From CAZYFH01 sp965249175 (GTDB taxonomy: Bacteria; Acidobacteriota; Vicinamibacteria; Vicinamibacterales; UBA8438): DNA of 64,000 nt. The notes below the pieces were generated by a model, which was given only the letters and a program-made list of their open reading frames with translations, was not told the DNA's origin and did not search any database. Below are positions 42,213 through 51,664 of the stretch, in pieces (within the stretch, counting starts at the first letter, position 1; each line of letters starts with the position of its first letter). Location of the stretch: the NCBI GenBank assembly GCA_965249175.1, contig OZ252227.1, positions 6,014,001 to 6,078,000 of the forward strand. The letters run 5' to 3'. A program made the position numbers and the translations under genes.

Positions 42213-42531
42213 CTGGGGTATCCATTTAACCGGAGTAAGCTAGGAGCGTGGAGCATACCCGCGCTGGCAGGCACTATCCACGGTCCGTGGGTGAGTCGGA
42301 GCCGGGCGGCTCGTAGGCTGCGCCGGTCGTGGACGTAACCCAGCTTCTCGAGTCCGTGGTAGCCCTGCCAGCCGGTCCGCTACCACGATCTGATCGCCCA
42401 CGCGCACCCTCGGGCTCTCCCGCCTTCGCCGCCGTATACCCGGGGACCCCCGCCGAGTCTGGAGCGCCCACCCGCGAACCGCCCCTGGAGAACCTCGGAT
42501 CCGGGCTACTCCGGTTAAATGGATACCCCAT
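42213..42531. mobile_element. Nested MITE (319 bp) at the radical SAM stop codon
   Basis: Near-perfect inverted repeats of about 24 bp start TGGGGTATCCATTTAACC at 42214 and end with its complement at 42530. An 8-bp direct repeat lies on both sides. The interior is GC-rich, has no credible gene and no similarity to the other repeats in this window. It inserted after the transposon was assembled, at the end of its last gene. The mobilising transposase is not in this window. Confidence 0.8.
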
Positions 42532-42600
42532 AGTGTAATATTGGCCTGTCACGCCACTGACACTATAACAGTTAGTCAAGTAAGTTGTTACCAAGTCAGC

Positions 42601-42952
42601 AGAGCACGCCAGGCCCATCCAGTTGGAACCGATTACGAATCCTTTGGTTCCGCTGCCGCCACGACCTATTGCCACGCTCGCGGATGCTGGCGTTGGAGAT
42701 GTTCCACGTGGAACACTCAGCTCTACTCAAGATTGCAGACACCCTGTTCCGCACACACAGGTGCCTGCACGCGTCACATGGACAGCAGATTCAGCAGCTG
42801 ATGCTAACCCCAGCGTCCAGTGCGATAGGCATAGGTGTCTATAGCAGGATTCTCTTGACCATGGCGCAGGCCCAGAGTTACGATACGAGTGGCTTAGATA
42901 GAACCCATAATAACATAATATAAATAGGTCTATTAACATAACAATAGAGATC
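42601..42952. other. parA leader region
   Basis: No gene is recognised in this 352-bp stretch. It holds the parS site at 42700-42715. The last 60 bp before parA are strikingly AT-rich (AACATAATATAAATAGG and similar), fitting promoter sequence. Before the transposon inserted it was continuous with the region downstream of rsmG. Confidence 0.6.
42700..42715. promoter_or_regulatory. parS: Perfect parS centromere site
   Basis: TGTTCCACGTGGAACA, a perfect 16-bp palindrome and a known variant of the bacterial chromosomal parS consensus. It lies 237 bp before parA and 108 bp from the transposon right end. It would load ParB, encoded at 43918. Confidence 0.92.
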
Positions 42953-43750
42953 GTGGGCACGAACAAGATCTTCGCGGTTGCAAACCAGAAGGGCGGTGTC
43001 GGGAAGACGACGACCGCGATCAACCTCGCGGCCACGTTGGCCTTGGCTGATCGCAGGGTGCTGATCGTGGATATGGATCCCCAGGCTAACCTGACGAGCG
43101 GAATCGGTCTCAAGGGTGGCGCCACCGGAGCCGGGACGATCTACGAGGCGCTCACAGCCGACGCTGTTCCCGATATCGGGGCATTCGTCATGCCGACCGA
43201 GGTCGACGGGTTATCCCTCCTTCCCGCCAACCGTCATCTGACGGGCGCCGAGATCGAGCTCGTCTCCATGCCGCGGCGCGAGAGCCGGCTCCGGCCGCTG
43301 CTCGCCCAGGCTCGTGACCGATTCGACTACGTCTTCATCGATACACCGCCTTCGCTCGGCTTGCTCACGCTCAACGCGCTGGTGGCGGCTGATGCGGTCC
43401 TCATCCCACTCACGTGTGAGTACTTCGCCCTTGAAGGGCTGGCCGAGCTCACCGCGACGCTGCAACGCGTGCAGGCACAGCTGAACCCGGATCTGGAGAT
43501 CGCGGGCGTGCTCCTGACGATGGCCGACCGGCGCACGAATCTCGGCCAGCAAGTGGCGGCCGAGGTGCGAGGGTTCTTTCGCGAGAAAGTGTTCGAGACG
43601 ATGATTCCCCGGAACGTCCGCTTGGGCGAGGCGCCGAGCCATGGCTTGCCCGCCATGCTCTACGACGTCAAGTGCAGGGGCGCGGTCGCGTACGTGACGC
43701 TGGCACGCGAATTTCTCGCGGCGGGGCGCGAGCCGATGGCAGAGGGGTAG
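42953..43750 (+). CDS. parA: Chromosome-partitioning ATPase ParA (Soj)
   Basis: ParA forms the ATP-driven gradient that moves ParB-parS complexes. The 265-residue protein has the deviant Walker A KGGVGKTTTAINLA near residues 14-27, IVDMDPQANLTSG, and the switch region FDYVFIDTPPSLGLLTLNAL. It lacks an N-terminal HTH, as is usual for chromosomal ParA. It starts at GTG 42953. A MITE separates it from parB. Confidence 0.96.
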   Translation: MGTNKIFAVANQKGGVGKTTTAINLAATLALADRRVLIVDMDPQANLTSGIGLKGGATGAGTIYEALTADAVPDIGAFVMPTEVDGLSLLPANRHLTGAEIELVSMPRRESRLRPLLAQARDRFDYVFIDTPPSLGLLTLNALVAADAVLIPLTCEYFALEGLAELTATLQRVQAQLNPDLEIAGVLLTMADRRTNLGQQVAAEVRGFFREKVFETMIPRNVRLGEAPSHGLPAMLYDVKCRGAVAYVTLAREFLAAGREPMAEG

Positions 43751-43915
43751 CTAGTGTCCCTTTACCGTAGTTCGCGAAACAATTCCCAGGCGAGGCATCC
43801 CGCCTGGCGGCGTTGCTCCTCGGTCACATACGCCCAATATGTTCCCTCGTCGCGCCTTGCCAATCGGGCGCCGCGCCAGGGTCTTATTCCACGATCTACG
43901 GCAAGGGGACACTAG
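43751..43915 (+). mobile_element. TA-flanked MITE, copy 2 (165 bp), between parA and parB
   Basis: The ends start CTAGTGTCCCTTTACCGTAG and, as complement of the right end, CTAGTGTCCCCTTGCCGTAG: inverted repeats of about 28 bp with some mismatches. TA at 43752-43753 and 43913-43914 marks the insertion. The interior matches copy 1 (2753-2918) in inverted orientation, including GGCATCCCGCCTGGC and the hairpin core. It begins at the stop codon of parA and ends 2 bp before the GTG of parB. Its end provides AAGGGG as a possible ribosome binding site. Confidence 0.88.
43809..43861 (+). repeat. Conserved hairpin core shared by three dispersed elements
   Basis: The core GTTGCTCCTCGGTCA, a small hairpin, then TCCCTCGTCGCG and CTTGCC. 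Other copies are at 2808-2863 (minus strand) and 61019-61072. Stems: ACATA/TATGT here, CATAG/CTATG in copy 1, ATGTGG/CCACAT in copy 3. Stem bases change in pairs while flanks stay fixed. Confidence 0.75.
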
Positions 43916-43917
43916 CG

Positions 43918-44766
43918 GTGCCCGAGAAGCGGCCGGCGCTGGGACGTGGTCTACGGGCGTTGATTCCCGACGCGCCGTCAGCGCCGCCGGAGTCCACCCG
44001 AGAGGTCGATCTTGACCTGCTGCGCCCCAATCGCGACCAACCGCGACGCGCCATCGAGGACACCCGTCTGGAAGAGCTGGCGCAGTCGATACGAGCGCAC
44101 GGCATCATCCAACCGATCCTCGTTGCTCGTCAGGAGGACGGCTCGTTCGAGATCGTCGCCGGCGAGCGGCGCTGGCGCGCGGCCCAGCGCGCCGGGTTAC
44201 TGCGCGTCCCGGTGGTCGTGCGCGATGTCGCGCACAGCAAGCGCCTCGAGTTGGCCCTCATCGAGAACATTCAGCGGGAGAACCTGAATCCGATCGAGCA
44301 GGCAGCGGGGTACGCGCGTTTGGCCGAGGAGTTCGGGCTGACCCAGGAGCAGATCGCGCGCTCGGTCGGCCGAGACCGCGCCACGGTGGCGAACTACCAG
44401 CGGCTGCTCGGGCTCCCGGCGGAGGTCCGTGCCGAGCTCGCCGCTGGTACGCTGACGATGGGTCATGCGCGTGCGATCGCGGGACTCGCTGACGAACGCG
44501 CGCAGCGACACGCCGCGCGTGAAATCCGTGCGCACGACCTCTCGGTGCGCGAGACCGAGGCGCTGGTCAAACGCATCTCGGGCCCGAAACGTCCGGGGGC
44601 CACCCCAGAGGCGACCGACGTGCACACCCGTGCCGCGGAGGAGCGACTGAAGATTGCCCTCGGCACTCGGGTTCGCATCGTGCGCCGTGGCACGCGCGGC
44701 CGGATCGAAGTTGCCTTCGCCTCGGAAGCCGAGCTGCAGCGCCTCTATGACCAGCTGACCAGCTGA
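43918..44766 (+). CDS. parB: Chromosome-partitioning protein ParB (Spo0J)
   Basis: ParB binds parS and spreads as a CTP-dependent clamp. The protein (282 residues from GTG 43918) starts VPEKRPALGRGLRALIPD, the common ParB opening. It then has LDLLRPNRDQPRRAI, HGIIQPILV, the CTP box ERRWRAAQRAG, ENIQRENLNPIEQA and the HTH LTQEQIARSVGRDRATVANYQRL. The longer in-frame start at 43813 lies inside the MITE and is rejected. Four TGACCAGC-like octamers (44748-44779) span its stop codon. Confidence 0.95.
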   Translation: MPEKRPALGRGLRALIPDAPSAPPESTREVDLDLLRPNRDQPRRAIEDTRLEELAQSIRAHGIIQPILVARQEDGSFEIVAGERRWRAAQRAGLLRVPVVVRDVAHSKRLELALIENIQRENLNPIEQAAGYARLAEEFGLTQEQIARSVGRDRATVANYQRLLGLPAEVRAELAAGTLTMGHARAIAGLADERAQRHAAREIRAHDLSVRETEALVKRISGPKRPGATPEATDVHTRAAEERLKIALGTRVRIVRRGTRGRIEVAFASEAELQRLYDQLTS

Positions 44767-44779
44767 CCAACTGACCAGC
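44748..44779 (+). repeat. Short tandem octamer repeat at the parB 3' end
   Basis: Four copies of TGACCAGC (third copy TGACCAAC) at 44748-44779. The repeat begins in the last codons of parB and continues past its stop. It may have shifted the stop codon by slippage; no further role is seen. Confidence 0.7.
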
Positions 44780-44952
44780 TGGCGATACCCTCGGCAGCGC
44801 GTCGCCGCGGTCCCAACCACACGGTACCCGCACCTTGCCGAGGCTTCGGGGCGGATGGTATAAATGTCTGTTTTAACCTGCTTCGATCCCACCTGACGTA
44901 GGTACGCTGGTGGAATCCAGCGTCGCGCCCAAACTCAGGACCAGTTACCACG

Positions 44953-45501
44953 ATGACAGATCGGGCGGCGGCAACCCGATACGCGCGTGCGCTGCTCGAC
45001 GTCAGTCTGGCCGACGATGATCCCGGGCGTGTGGAGCGGGATCTGAGCGCCTTTGCCGCGTTGCTCGAGCAGCATTCGATGCTCAGGAGCGTGTTGCTCA
45101 ACCCCGCGGTGCACGCGGCGCGCAAGCGTGACGTCGCTACCGACATTCTCGATGCGTCAGGTGACGTGTCCGTCGTTGCGCGACGCCTCATCGTGATGCT
45201 CGGGGAGCGGGACCGATTCGGTCTCCTCGCCGATCTGCTCGAGGTCTTTCAGGAGCGCCTGTTGGACCACCGCGGGATCGTGCGCGCGCGAATCACGACC
45301 GCGGAGCCGGTCGACGAGACGCGGAGACAGGCCATCGCGGACGCACTGGCCGCCGCCACCGGCCGCCAGGTCACGATTGAAGCCACCGTTGATCCGACGC
45401 TGGTCGGCGGCCTGGTGACGCAGATCGGCGGCACCGTATACGACGGCAGCGTCGCCCGACACCTGGAGCAACTCAGACGTCAGTTCGTGATGCGGGCGTA
45501 G
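44953..45501 (+). CDS. atpH: ATP synthase F1 subunit delta
   Basis: The delta subunit joins F1 to the peripheral stalk. The 182-residue protein starts RAAATRYARALLDVSLADD and ends with VDPTLVGGLVTQIGGTVYDGSVARHLEQLRRQF, the conserved C-terminal segment. It heads the F1 operon atpH-A-G-D-C. No atpB, atpE or atpF genes precede it; parB is the next gene upstream. Confidence 0.94.
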   Translation: MTDRAAATRYARALLDVSLADDDPGRVERDLSAFAALLEQHSMLRSVLLNPAVHAARKRDVATDILDASGDVSVVARRLIVMLGERDRFGLLADLLEVFQERLLDHRGIVRARITTAEPVDETRRQAIADALAAATGRQVTIEATVDPTLVGGLVTQIGGTVYDGSVARHLEQLRRQFVMRA

Positions 45502-45515
45502 AGGCGAAGTCGAGG

Positions 45516-47045
<1,530 letters not shown>

Positions 47046-47105
47046 ATGTCGCGTCCCACCGGAGCGAGGGATCACGGGCCGCTAGGGGCGAGGGGCTAGG
47101 CGCTC

Positions 47106-47984
47106 GTGCCGTCACTCCTCGATCTGCGCCGGCGGATCCGCGCGGTCAAGTCGACCGAGCAGATCACGAAGGCGATGAAGACCGTCTCCGCGTCGAAGCT
47201 CCGCAAGGCGCAGGATCGCATCTTGGGCGCGCGGCCCTTTGCGCGACTCATGCTGCGGGTGTTGAACGATCTCGCGGCGCGGGTCGACCCGTCGACGCAC
47301 CCGTTGCTGGCGCCGCCGGCCAGCCCAGAGGCACCGGCGCTGCTGTTCGTGGTCACCGCCGACAGGGGACTGTGCGGCAGCTTCAACTCGGGCATCTTTC
47401 GCAAGGCGGCTAGCTTCGTCCAGGGCGCCGATCGCCAGGTGGTGATGGGGCTCGTCGGTCGCAAGGGACGCGATTTCTTCGTGCGGCGCGGCTTCGAAGT
47501 CCGGTACGAAGACGTGAATCTCTTCAACGACCTGCGCTTCACCCACGCGCAGGCGATGGCGCGCGTGGCCGTTGACCAGTACGCCACGGGCGCGTCATCC
47601 AGCGTCTCTGTCGTCTATAACGAGTTCAAGAGCGCGATTCAACAACAGATCGTCGTGGAGCGGCTCTTACCGATTCCTGAGTTGGAATCAGTAGACGCCG
47701 AAGCCGCCGCCGACGCGGGCGCGCCGCTGGCCGATTACCTCTTCGAACCGGGCCCTCGCGAGATCTTCGATAACCTGCTGCCACGGCACGTCGAGACGCA
47801 GTGTTTTCGTGCGTTGCTCGAGTCGGCGGCGGCCGAGCATGCCGCGCGTATGACCGCGATGGAAGCGGCGTCGCGGAACGCGGGGGAGATGATCGACGAG
47901 TTGACGCTCTACATGAACAAGGTGCGCCAGGCGACCATCACGCGGGAATTGATCGAGGTCGTGTCAGGGGCGGGGGCGCTTTGA
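47106..47984 (+). CDS. atpG: ATP synthase F1 subunit gamma
   Basis: The central rotor shaft. The 292-residue protein starts (GTG) PSLLDLRRRIRAVKSTEQITKAMKTVSASKLRKAQ. It ends with SRNAGEMIDELTLYMNKVRQATITREL, the two coiled-coil ends that form the shaft. The GTG at 47106 fits the family start. Confidence 0.96.
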   Translation: MPSLLDLRRRIRAVKSTEQITKAMKTVSASKLRKAQDRILGARPFARLMLRVLNDLAARVDPSTHPLLAPPASPEAPALLFVVTADRGLCGSFNSGIFRKAASFVQGADRQVVMGLVGRKGRDFFVRRGFEVRYEDVNLFNDLRFTHAQAMARVAVDQYATGASSSVSVVYNEFKSAIQQQIVVERLLPIPELESVDAEAAADAGAPLADYLFEPGPREIFDNLLPRHVETQCFRALLESAAAEHAARMTAMEAASRNAGEMIDELTLYMNKVRQATITRELIEVVSGAGAL

Positions 47985-48034
47985 GTATTGCCCCTAAGAC
48001 CTAGACCCAAGACAGAGTACCTAGAGGAAACACG

Positions 48035-49486
48035 ATGGCAGATACAGGCGGCGAGAAGACCGGCAAGATCGTCCAGGTGATCGGACCGGTGGTCGACGTG
48101 GAGTTCGAAGCGGGCGGGCTCCCGCCGATCCATCACGCGCTCAGGATCACCGGCGGCGAAGGGTCGCATGCGCTCGACATCATTGCCGAGGTCGAGCAGC
48201 ACCTCGGGGAGAGTCGCGTCCGCGCGGTGGCGATGAAGCCAACCGACGGGTTGCAGCGCGGGATGCCGGCCGTCGACACGGGCAGCCCGATCACGATGCC
48301 CGTCGGGCCAAAGACGCTCGGGCGCGTGATGAACGTCCTCGGGGAGCCCGTCGACTTCCCCGATCGACCTATCGAATCCGAGGAGCGCTGGTCGATACAC
48401 CGTCCGGCGCCGACGCTCGAGGATCAGTCGACCGAGCTCCAGATGTTCGAGACCGGCATCAAGGTGATCGATCTGCTCGAGCCGTATCTGCGGGGCGGGA
48501 AGATCGGACTGTTCGGCGGCGCCGGTGTTGGGAAGACCGTCATCATCCAGGAGCTGATCCACAACATCGCGACGAAACACGGCGGGGTCTCGGTGTTCGG
48601 CGGCGTCGGCGAACGGACGCGCGAGGGGAACGACCTCTGGATCGAGATGCAGGAAAGCGGCGTCATCAACATCGAAGAACAGGAGAAGTCGCGAGGAGCG
48701 CTCGTCTACGGCCAGATGACGGAGCCACCTGGCGCGCGGCTCCGCGTCGCCCTGAGCGCGCTGACGGTCGCCGAGTATTTCCGGGATGCGGAGGGCAAGG
48801 ACGTCCTCCTCTTCATCGACAACATCTTTCGGTTCACGCAGGCGGGCTCCGAGGTGTCAGCCCTGCTCGGCCGGATGCCCTCGGCCGTTGGCTATCAGCC
48901 GACCTTGCTCACGGAGATGGGCGAGCTGCAGGAACGCATCACGTCGACCAAGAAAGGGTCGATCACCTCCGTCCAGGCGATCTACGTGCCGGCCGATGAT
49001 TACACCGACCCGGCGCCGGCCACGGCGTTCGCGCATCTCGATGCGACGACCAATCTTTCGCGTGCCCTCGTCGAGATCGGGATCTACCCCGCGGTCGATC
49101 CCCTGGCGTCGTCGTCGCGTATCCTCGACGCGCGTGTGATCGGAGAGGAGCACTACAACGTCGCGCGCGACGTCAAGCAGGTCCTACAGCGATACAAGGA
49201 CTTGCAGGACATCATCGCGATTCTCGGGATTGACGAGCTCTCCGAGGACGACAAGCTGGCCGTGCAGCGCGCGCGCCGGGTCCAGAAATTTCTCTCGCAA
49301 CCGTTCTTCGTGGCCGAGCAGTTCACCGGCAAGGAGGGTCGGTATGTGCCGATCGCCGACACCATCCGTGGATTCAGGGAGATCGTCGAGGGTAAGCACG
49401 ACGACCTGCCCGAGCAGGCGTTCTCCTTGGTCGGGACCATCGAGGAAGCCGTCGCTGCCGCAGAGACGGCGCAGGCGACCGCGTAG
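48035..49486 (+). CDS. atpD: ATP synthase F1 subunit beta
   Basis: Catalytic subunit of F1. The 483-residue protein has the P-loop GGAGVGKTVIIQELI near residue 165, GERTREGNDLW, and the signature region PALATTAHL-like PAPATAFAHLDATTNLSRAL. The catalytic glutamate follows in GERTREG. Length is normal. Confidence 0.97.
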   Translation: MADTGGEKTGKIVQVIGPVVDVEFEAGGLPPIHHALRITGGEGSHALDIIAEVEQHLGESRVRAVAMKPTDGLQRGMPAVDTGSPITMPVGPKTLGRVMNVLGEPVDFPDRPIESEERWSIHRPAPTLEDQSTELQMFETGIKVIDLLEPYLRGGKIGLFGGAGVGKTVIIQELIHNIATKHGGVSVFGGVGERTREGNDLWIEMQESGVINIEEQEKSRGALVYGQMTEPPGARLRVALSALTVAEYFRDAEGKDVLLFIDNIFRFTQAGSEVSALLGRMPSAVGYQPTLLTEMGELQERITSTKKGSITSVQAIYVPADDYTDPAPATAFAHLDATTNLSRALVEIGIYPAVDPLASSSRILDARVIGEEHYNVARDVKQVLQRYKDLQDIIAILGIDELSEDDKLAVQRARRVQKFLSQPFFVAEQFTGKEGRYVPIADTIRGFREIVEGKHDDLPEQAFSLVGTIEEAVAAAETAQATA

Positions 49487-49509
49487 TTGCGGACCGTTCT
49501 GAGACGATC

Positions 49510-49944
49510 ATGGCCCTCCCGACACACCTCGCTATCGAGATCGTCGCACCGGATCACTCGATCGTCCATGAGACGGTGGACGAAGTCGAGATCCCCGGGG
49601 CCGATGGTTACCTCGGGGTGCTCCCTGGACACACGCCGCTGCTCGTGGAGCTGCAGGTGGGCGAGCTTTGGTTCCGCAAGGGTGACGAGAGCTCCTATGT
49701 GTCCGTCGCGTTCGGGTTCGCCGAAGTCTTGCCCGACCGCGTCCGCATCCTTGCCCAGATCGCCGAGCGCGCCGAAGAGATCGATGTAGCCCGCGCCGAG
49801 AAGGCCGTCGCGCGCGCGCGGGAACGAATCGCCGCGCCGGCGGTCGAGCTCGACTATGAGCGTGCACGCATCGCGCTGATGAAATCGATGATGCGGCTGC
49901 ACGTGGCGAAAAAGGCCCGGATGCGGGGCTCAGCCGGGCTGTGA
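49510..49944 (+). CDS. atpC: ATP synthase F1 subunit epsilon
   Basis: The 144-residue epsilon subunit, which couples rotation and can inhibit ATP hydrolysis. It has the N-terminal beta sandwich with VHETVDEVEIPGADGYLGVLPGHTPLL, and the C-terminal helical hairpin (VARAEKAVARARERIAAP). It ends the F1 operon, 2 bp before a small MITE. Confidence 0.94.
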   Translation: MALPTHLAIEIVAPDHSIVHETVDEVEIPGADGYLGVLPGHTPLLVELQVGELWFRKGDESSYVSVAFGFAEVLPDRVRILAQIAERAEEIDVARAEKAVARARERIAAPAVELDYERARIALMKSMMRLHVAKKARMRGSAGL

Positions 49945-49946
49945 CA

Positions 49947-50013
49947 CTAGCAGCGCGTGGTGAAAGCCCCGCGTGCCACCGAATGCAGTGGGACTTTCAC
50001 CCCGGGCTGCTAG
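49947..50013. mobile_element. 67-bp MITE with IS1182-like ends
   Basis: The ends read CTAGCAGCGCGTGGTGAAAG and, as complement, CTAGCAGCCCGGGGTGAAAG. These are the terminal repeats of the IS at 32328-33803 with one or two changes. The interior is only about 27 bp. It is therefore a deletion derivative that the IS transposase could move. Located between atpC and the PP2C gene, its hairpin could also act as a transcription terminator. Confidence 0.8.
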
Positions 50014-50079
50014 GGGCGCTCGGCGTCCAGTCGTGGGCCGCGTTCGGCTTGTCTACCTCCCAACGTTGATCGTGTTGTC

Positions 50080-50847
50080 ATGCACCTCACTTGGGCTGCG
50101 CGCTCTGATCCCGGCCGTCGTCGTGCCACGAACGAGGACAGCTACTGCGCCCGGGACGACCTCGGGTTGTTCGTGGTGGCCGACGGGATGGGCGGTCATG
50201 TGGCCGGCGAGGTGGCCGCACGGATCGCCGCCGAGGAGATCGAACGGTTCATCGAAGCCACCGTGGCCGAGGGGTCGGAGGATTCCTGGCCGACCCCGAT
50301 TGACCCCGCCGTGGGCCGGGATGGGAACCGGCTGAGCGCCGGCCTCACGCTGGCGAACCGCCAGATCGCGGCCCGCGTGGAAAGCTCGGAAGAGCTGCGC
50401 GGCATGGCGACGACGGCGGTCGCGGCGCTCGTGCGTGGTGACCAGGCGGCGCTCGCGCATGTGGGCGACAGTCGGGCGTATCTCCAGCGGGCCACCGAGC
50501 TCAGGCGCCTCACGCGCGACCACTCGTGGGTGGAAGAGCAAATGCTCGCCGGGATGCTCTCGGCCGAGGCCGCGCGTGATCACCCCTGGCGCAACATTGT
50601 GACGCGGGCGCTGTCCGGGACCGACCCCGTGGAAGTCGAGGTGAACGCGATGGAGCTCGTTGCGGGCGATCGGCTTCTGCTCTGCTCAGACGGGCTGACG
50701 TCGGTGCTCGATGATGGGGAGGTCGACAGCGTGCTCCGGGGCACCGCGCCCCTCGACGCGCGGTGCGAGGAGTTGGTCCGACGGGTAAACGATGCGGGCG
50801 GGCCGGATAACGTCACGGTGGTGGTGATAGACATCGATGCTGGCTAA
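50080..50847 (+). CDS. PP2C-type serine/threonine protein phosphatase
   Basis: A 255-residue, metal-dependent phosphatase. Motifs seen are ATNEDSYCARDDLGLFVVADGMGGHVAGEVAA, AHVGDSRAYL, LLCSDGLTSVLDD and GGPDNVTVVVID, with the metal-binding aspartates present. Soluble and probably the partner of a Ser/Thr kinase encoded elsewhere. Its 3' end overlaps the start of the transporter permease gene by 11 bp. Confidence 0.93.
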   Translation: MHLTWAARSDPGRRRATNEDSYCARDDLGLFVVADGMGGHVAGEVAARIAAEEIERFIEATVAEGSEDSWPTPIDPAVGRDGNRLSAGLTLANRQIAARVESSEELRGMATTAVAALVRGDQAALAHVGDSRAYLQRATELRRLTRDHSWVEEQMLAGMLSAEAARDHPWRNIVTRALSGTDPVEVEVNAMELVAGDRLLLCSDGLTSVLDDGEVDSVLRGTAPLDARCEELVRRVNDAGGPDNVTVVVIDIDAG

Positions 50848-51664
50848 CCTGGGGCGGCTGCTGCGGTATCGCAGCCTGATCCAGACCCTCGTGTTGCGCG
50901 AGCTGAAGGCGCGCTACCGCGGCTCGGTGCTCGGATTCTTCTGGTCGTTCGCCAATCCGCTGCTCCTGCTCCTCGTCTATACGTTCGTCTTCTCGGTCGT
51001 GCTCGCGGGGTTCCGGCCCGTCGACATCGAGCCCTACGCGCTGTTCCTGTTCTGCGGGCTGCTGCCCTGGACCTGGTTCTCGTCCGGACTGACCGAGGCC
51101 GGGAACTCGCTCCTCGCCAACGGCAACCTGATCAAGAAGGTGCTGTTCCCGGCCGAGATCCTGCCGGTCGTCGCGGTGATCTCCAACATGATCCACTTCC
51201 TGCTCGCGCTGCCGATCCTGGTCGTGGGTCTCGTCTTCTTCGCGCCCAGTGCCCCAGGGGTGCTGGAAGTGATCTGGTTTCCGGTTGTGATGGCCGTGCA
51301 ATTCATGCTGATGCTGGGGCTCGGTTTGATCCTCGCCGCGCTCACGGTGCACTTCCGCGATCTCAAGGACCTGCTGTCCAATGTCCTGACGTTGTGGTTC
51401 TTCGCGACCCCCATCATCTATCCGATGTCGCTGGTCGCGGAACGCGGACCGTCATTAGGCGGCCTGCCGCCGCTCGGCAAAGTGCTGATGGATCTCAACC
51501 CGTTCGCGCACCTCGCCATCTCGTATCAGGAAATCCTGTTCTACGACGGACCCTTCGGGCACTGGAAGTTTCTCCTCGCCCTGGCCGTGGGGTCCGTGGG
51601 GGTGTTCCTTGCGGGCTACGCCCTCTTCGACCGACTCAGAGACACGTTCGCGGAGGAAGTGTGA
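50837..51664 (+). CDS. wzm: Polysaccharide ABC exporter permease (Wzm-type)
   Basis: A 275-residue ABC-2 permease with six predicted helices. LVLRELKARYRGSVLGFFWSFANPLLLLLVYTFVFS at the start and LNPFAHLAISYQEILFY near the end are typical of O-antigen or teichoic acid exporters. It starts at ATG 50837 within the end of the PP2C gene, and its TGA overlaps the GTG of the ATPase gene. Confidence 0.9.
   Translation: MLANLGRLLRYRSLIQTLVLRELKARYRGSVLGFFWSFANPLLLLLVYTFVFSVVLAGFRPVDIEPYALFLFCGLLPWTWFSSGLTEAGNSLLANGNLIKKVLFPAEILPVVAVISNMIHFLLALPILVVGLVFFAPSAPGVLEVIWFPVVMAVQFMLMLGLGLILAALTVHFRDLKDLLSNVLTLWFFATPIIYPMSLVAERGPSLGGLPPLGKVLMDLNPFAHLAISYQEILFYDGPFGHWKFLLALAVGSVGVFLAGYALFDRLRDTFAEEV

Larger units (their letters stand above)
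38050..42592 (+). mobile_element. IS1595-family transposon with passenger genes (4,543 bp)
   Basis: Terminal inverted repeats of 23 bp, one mismatch, begin GGTAATAACTTACTTG at the left and GGTAACAACTTACTTG at the right, flanked by a perfect 8-bp duplication. The element carries, in order, an IS1595-type transposase, a small basic protein, a terminator, a minus-strand ParB-fold protein, a divergent HTH protein and a coupled radical SAM enzyme. A nested MITE lies near the right end. IS1595-family members with passenger genes are known as a type; I do not recognise this particular cargo. It interrupts the rsmG-parA junction next to parS. Confidence 0.92.

Noticed and set aside
42213..42531. Structured non-coding RNA or integron attC site
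   Set aside because: The symmetrical ends and the flanking 8-bp direct repeat indicate a MITE. No integrase or cassette structure is present.
43813..43917. N-terminal extension of parB beginning MLLGHIRPICS
   Set aside because: This stretch is inside the MITE, and a similar peptide is encoded in another frame by copy 1. The ParB family start is at GTG 43918.
44748..44779. Possible CRISPR or iteron array
   Set aside because: Only four 8-bp units without spacers, at the end of a coding gene. No CRISPR repeats or cas genes occur anywhere in the window.
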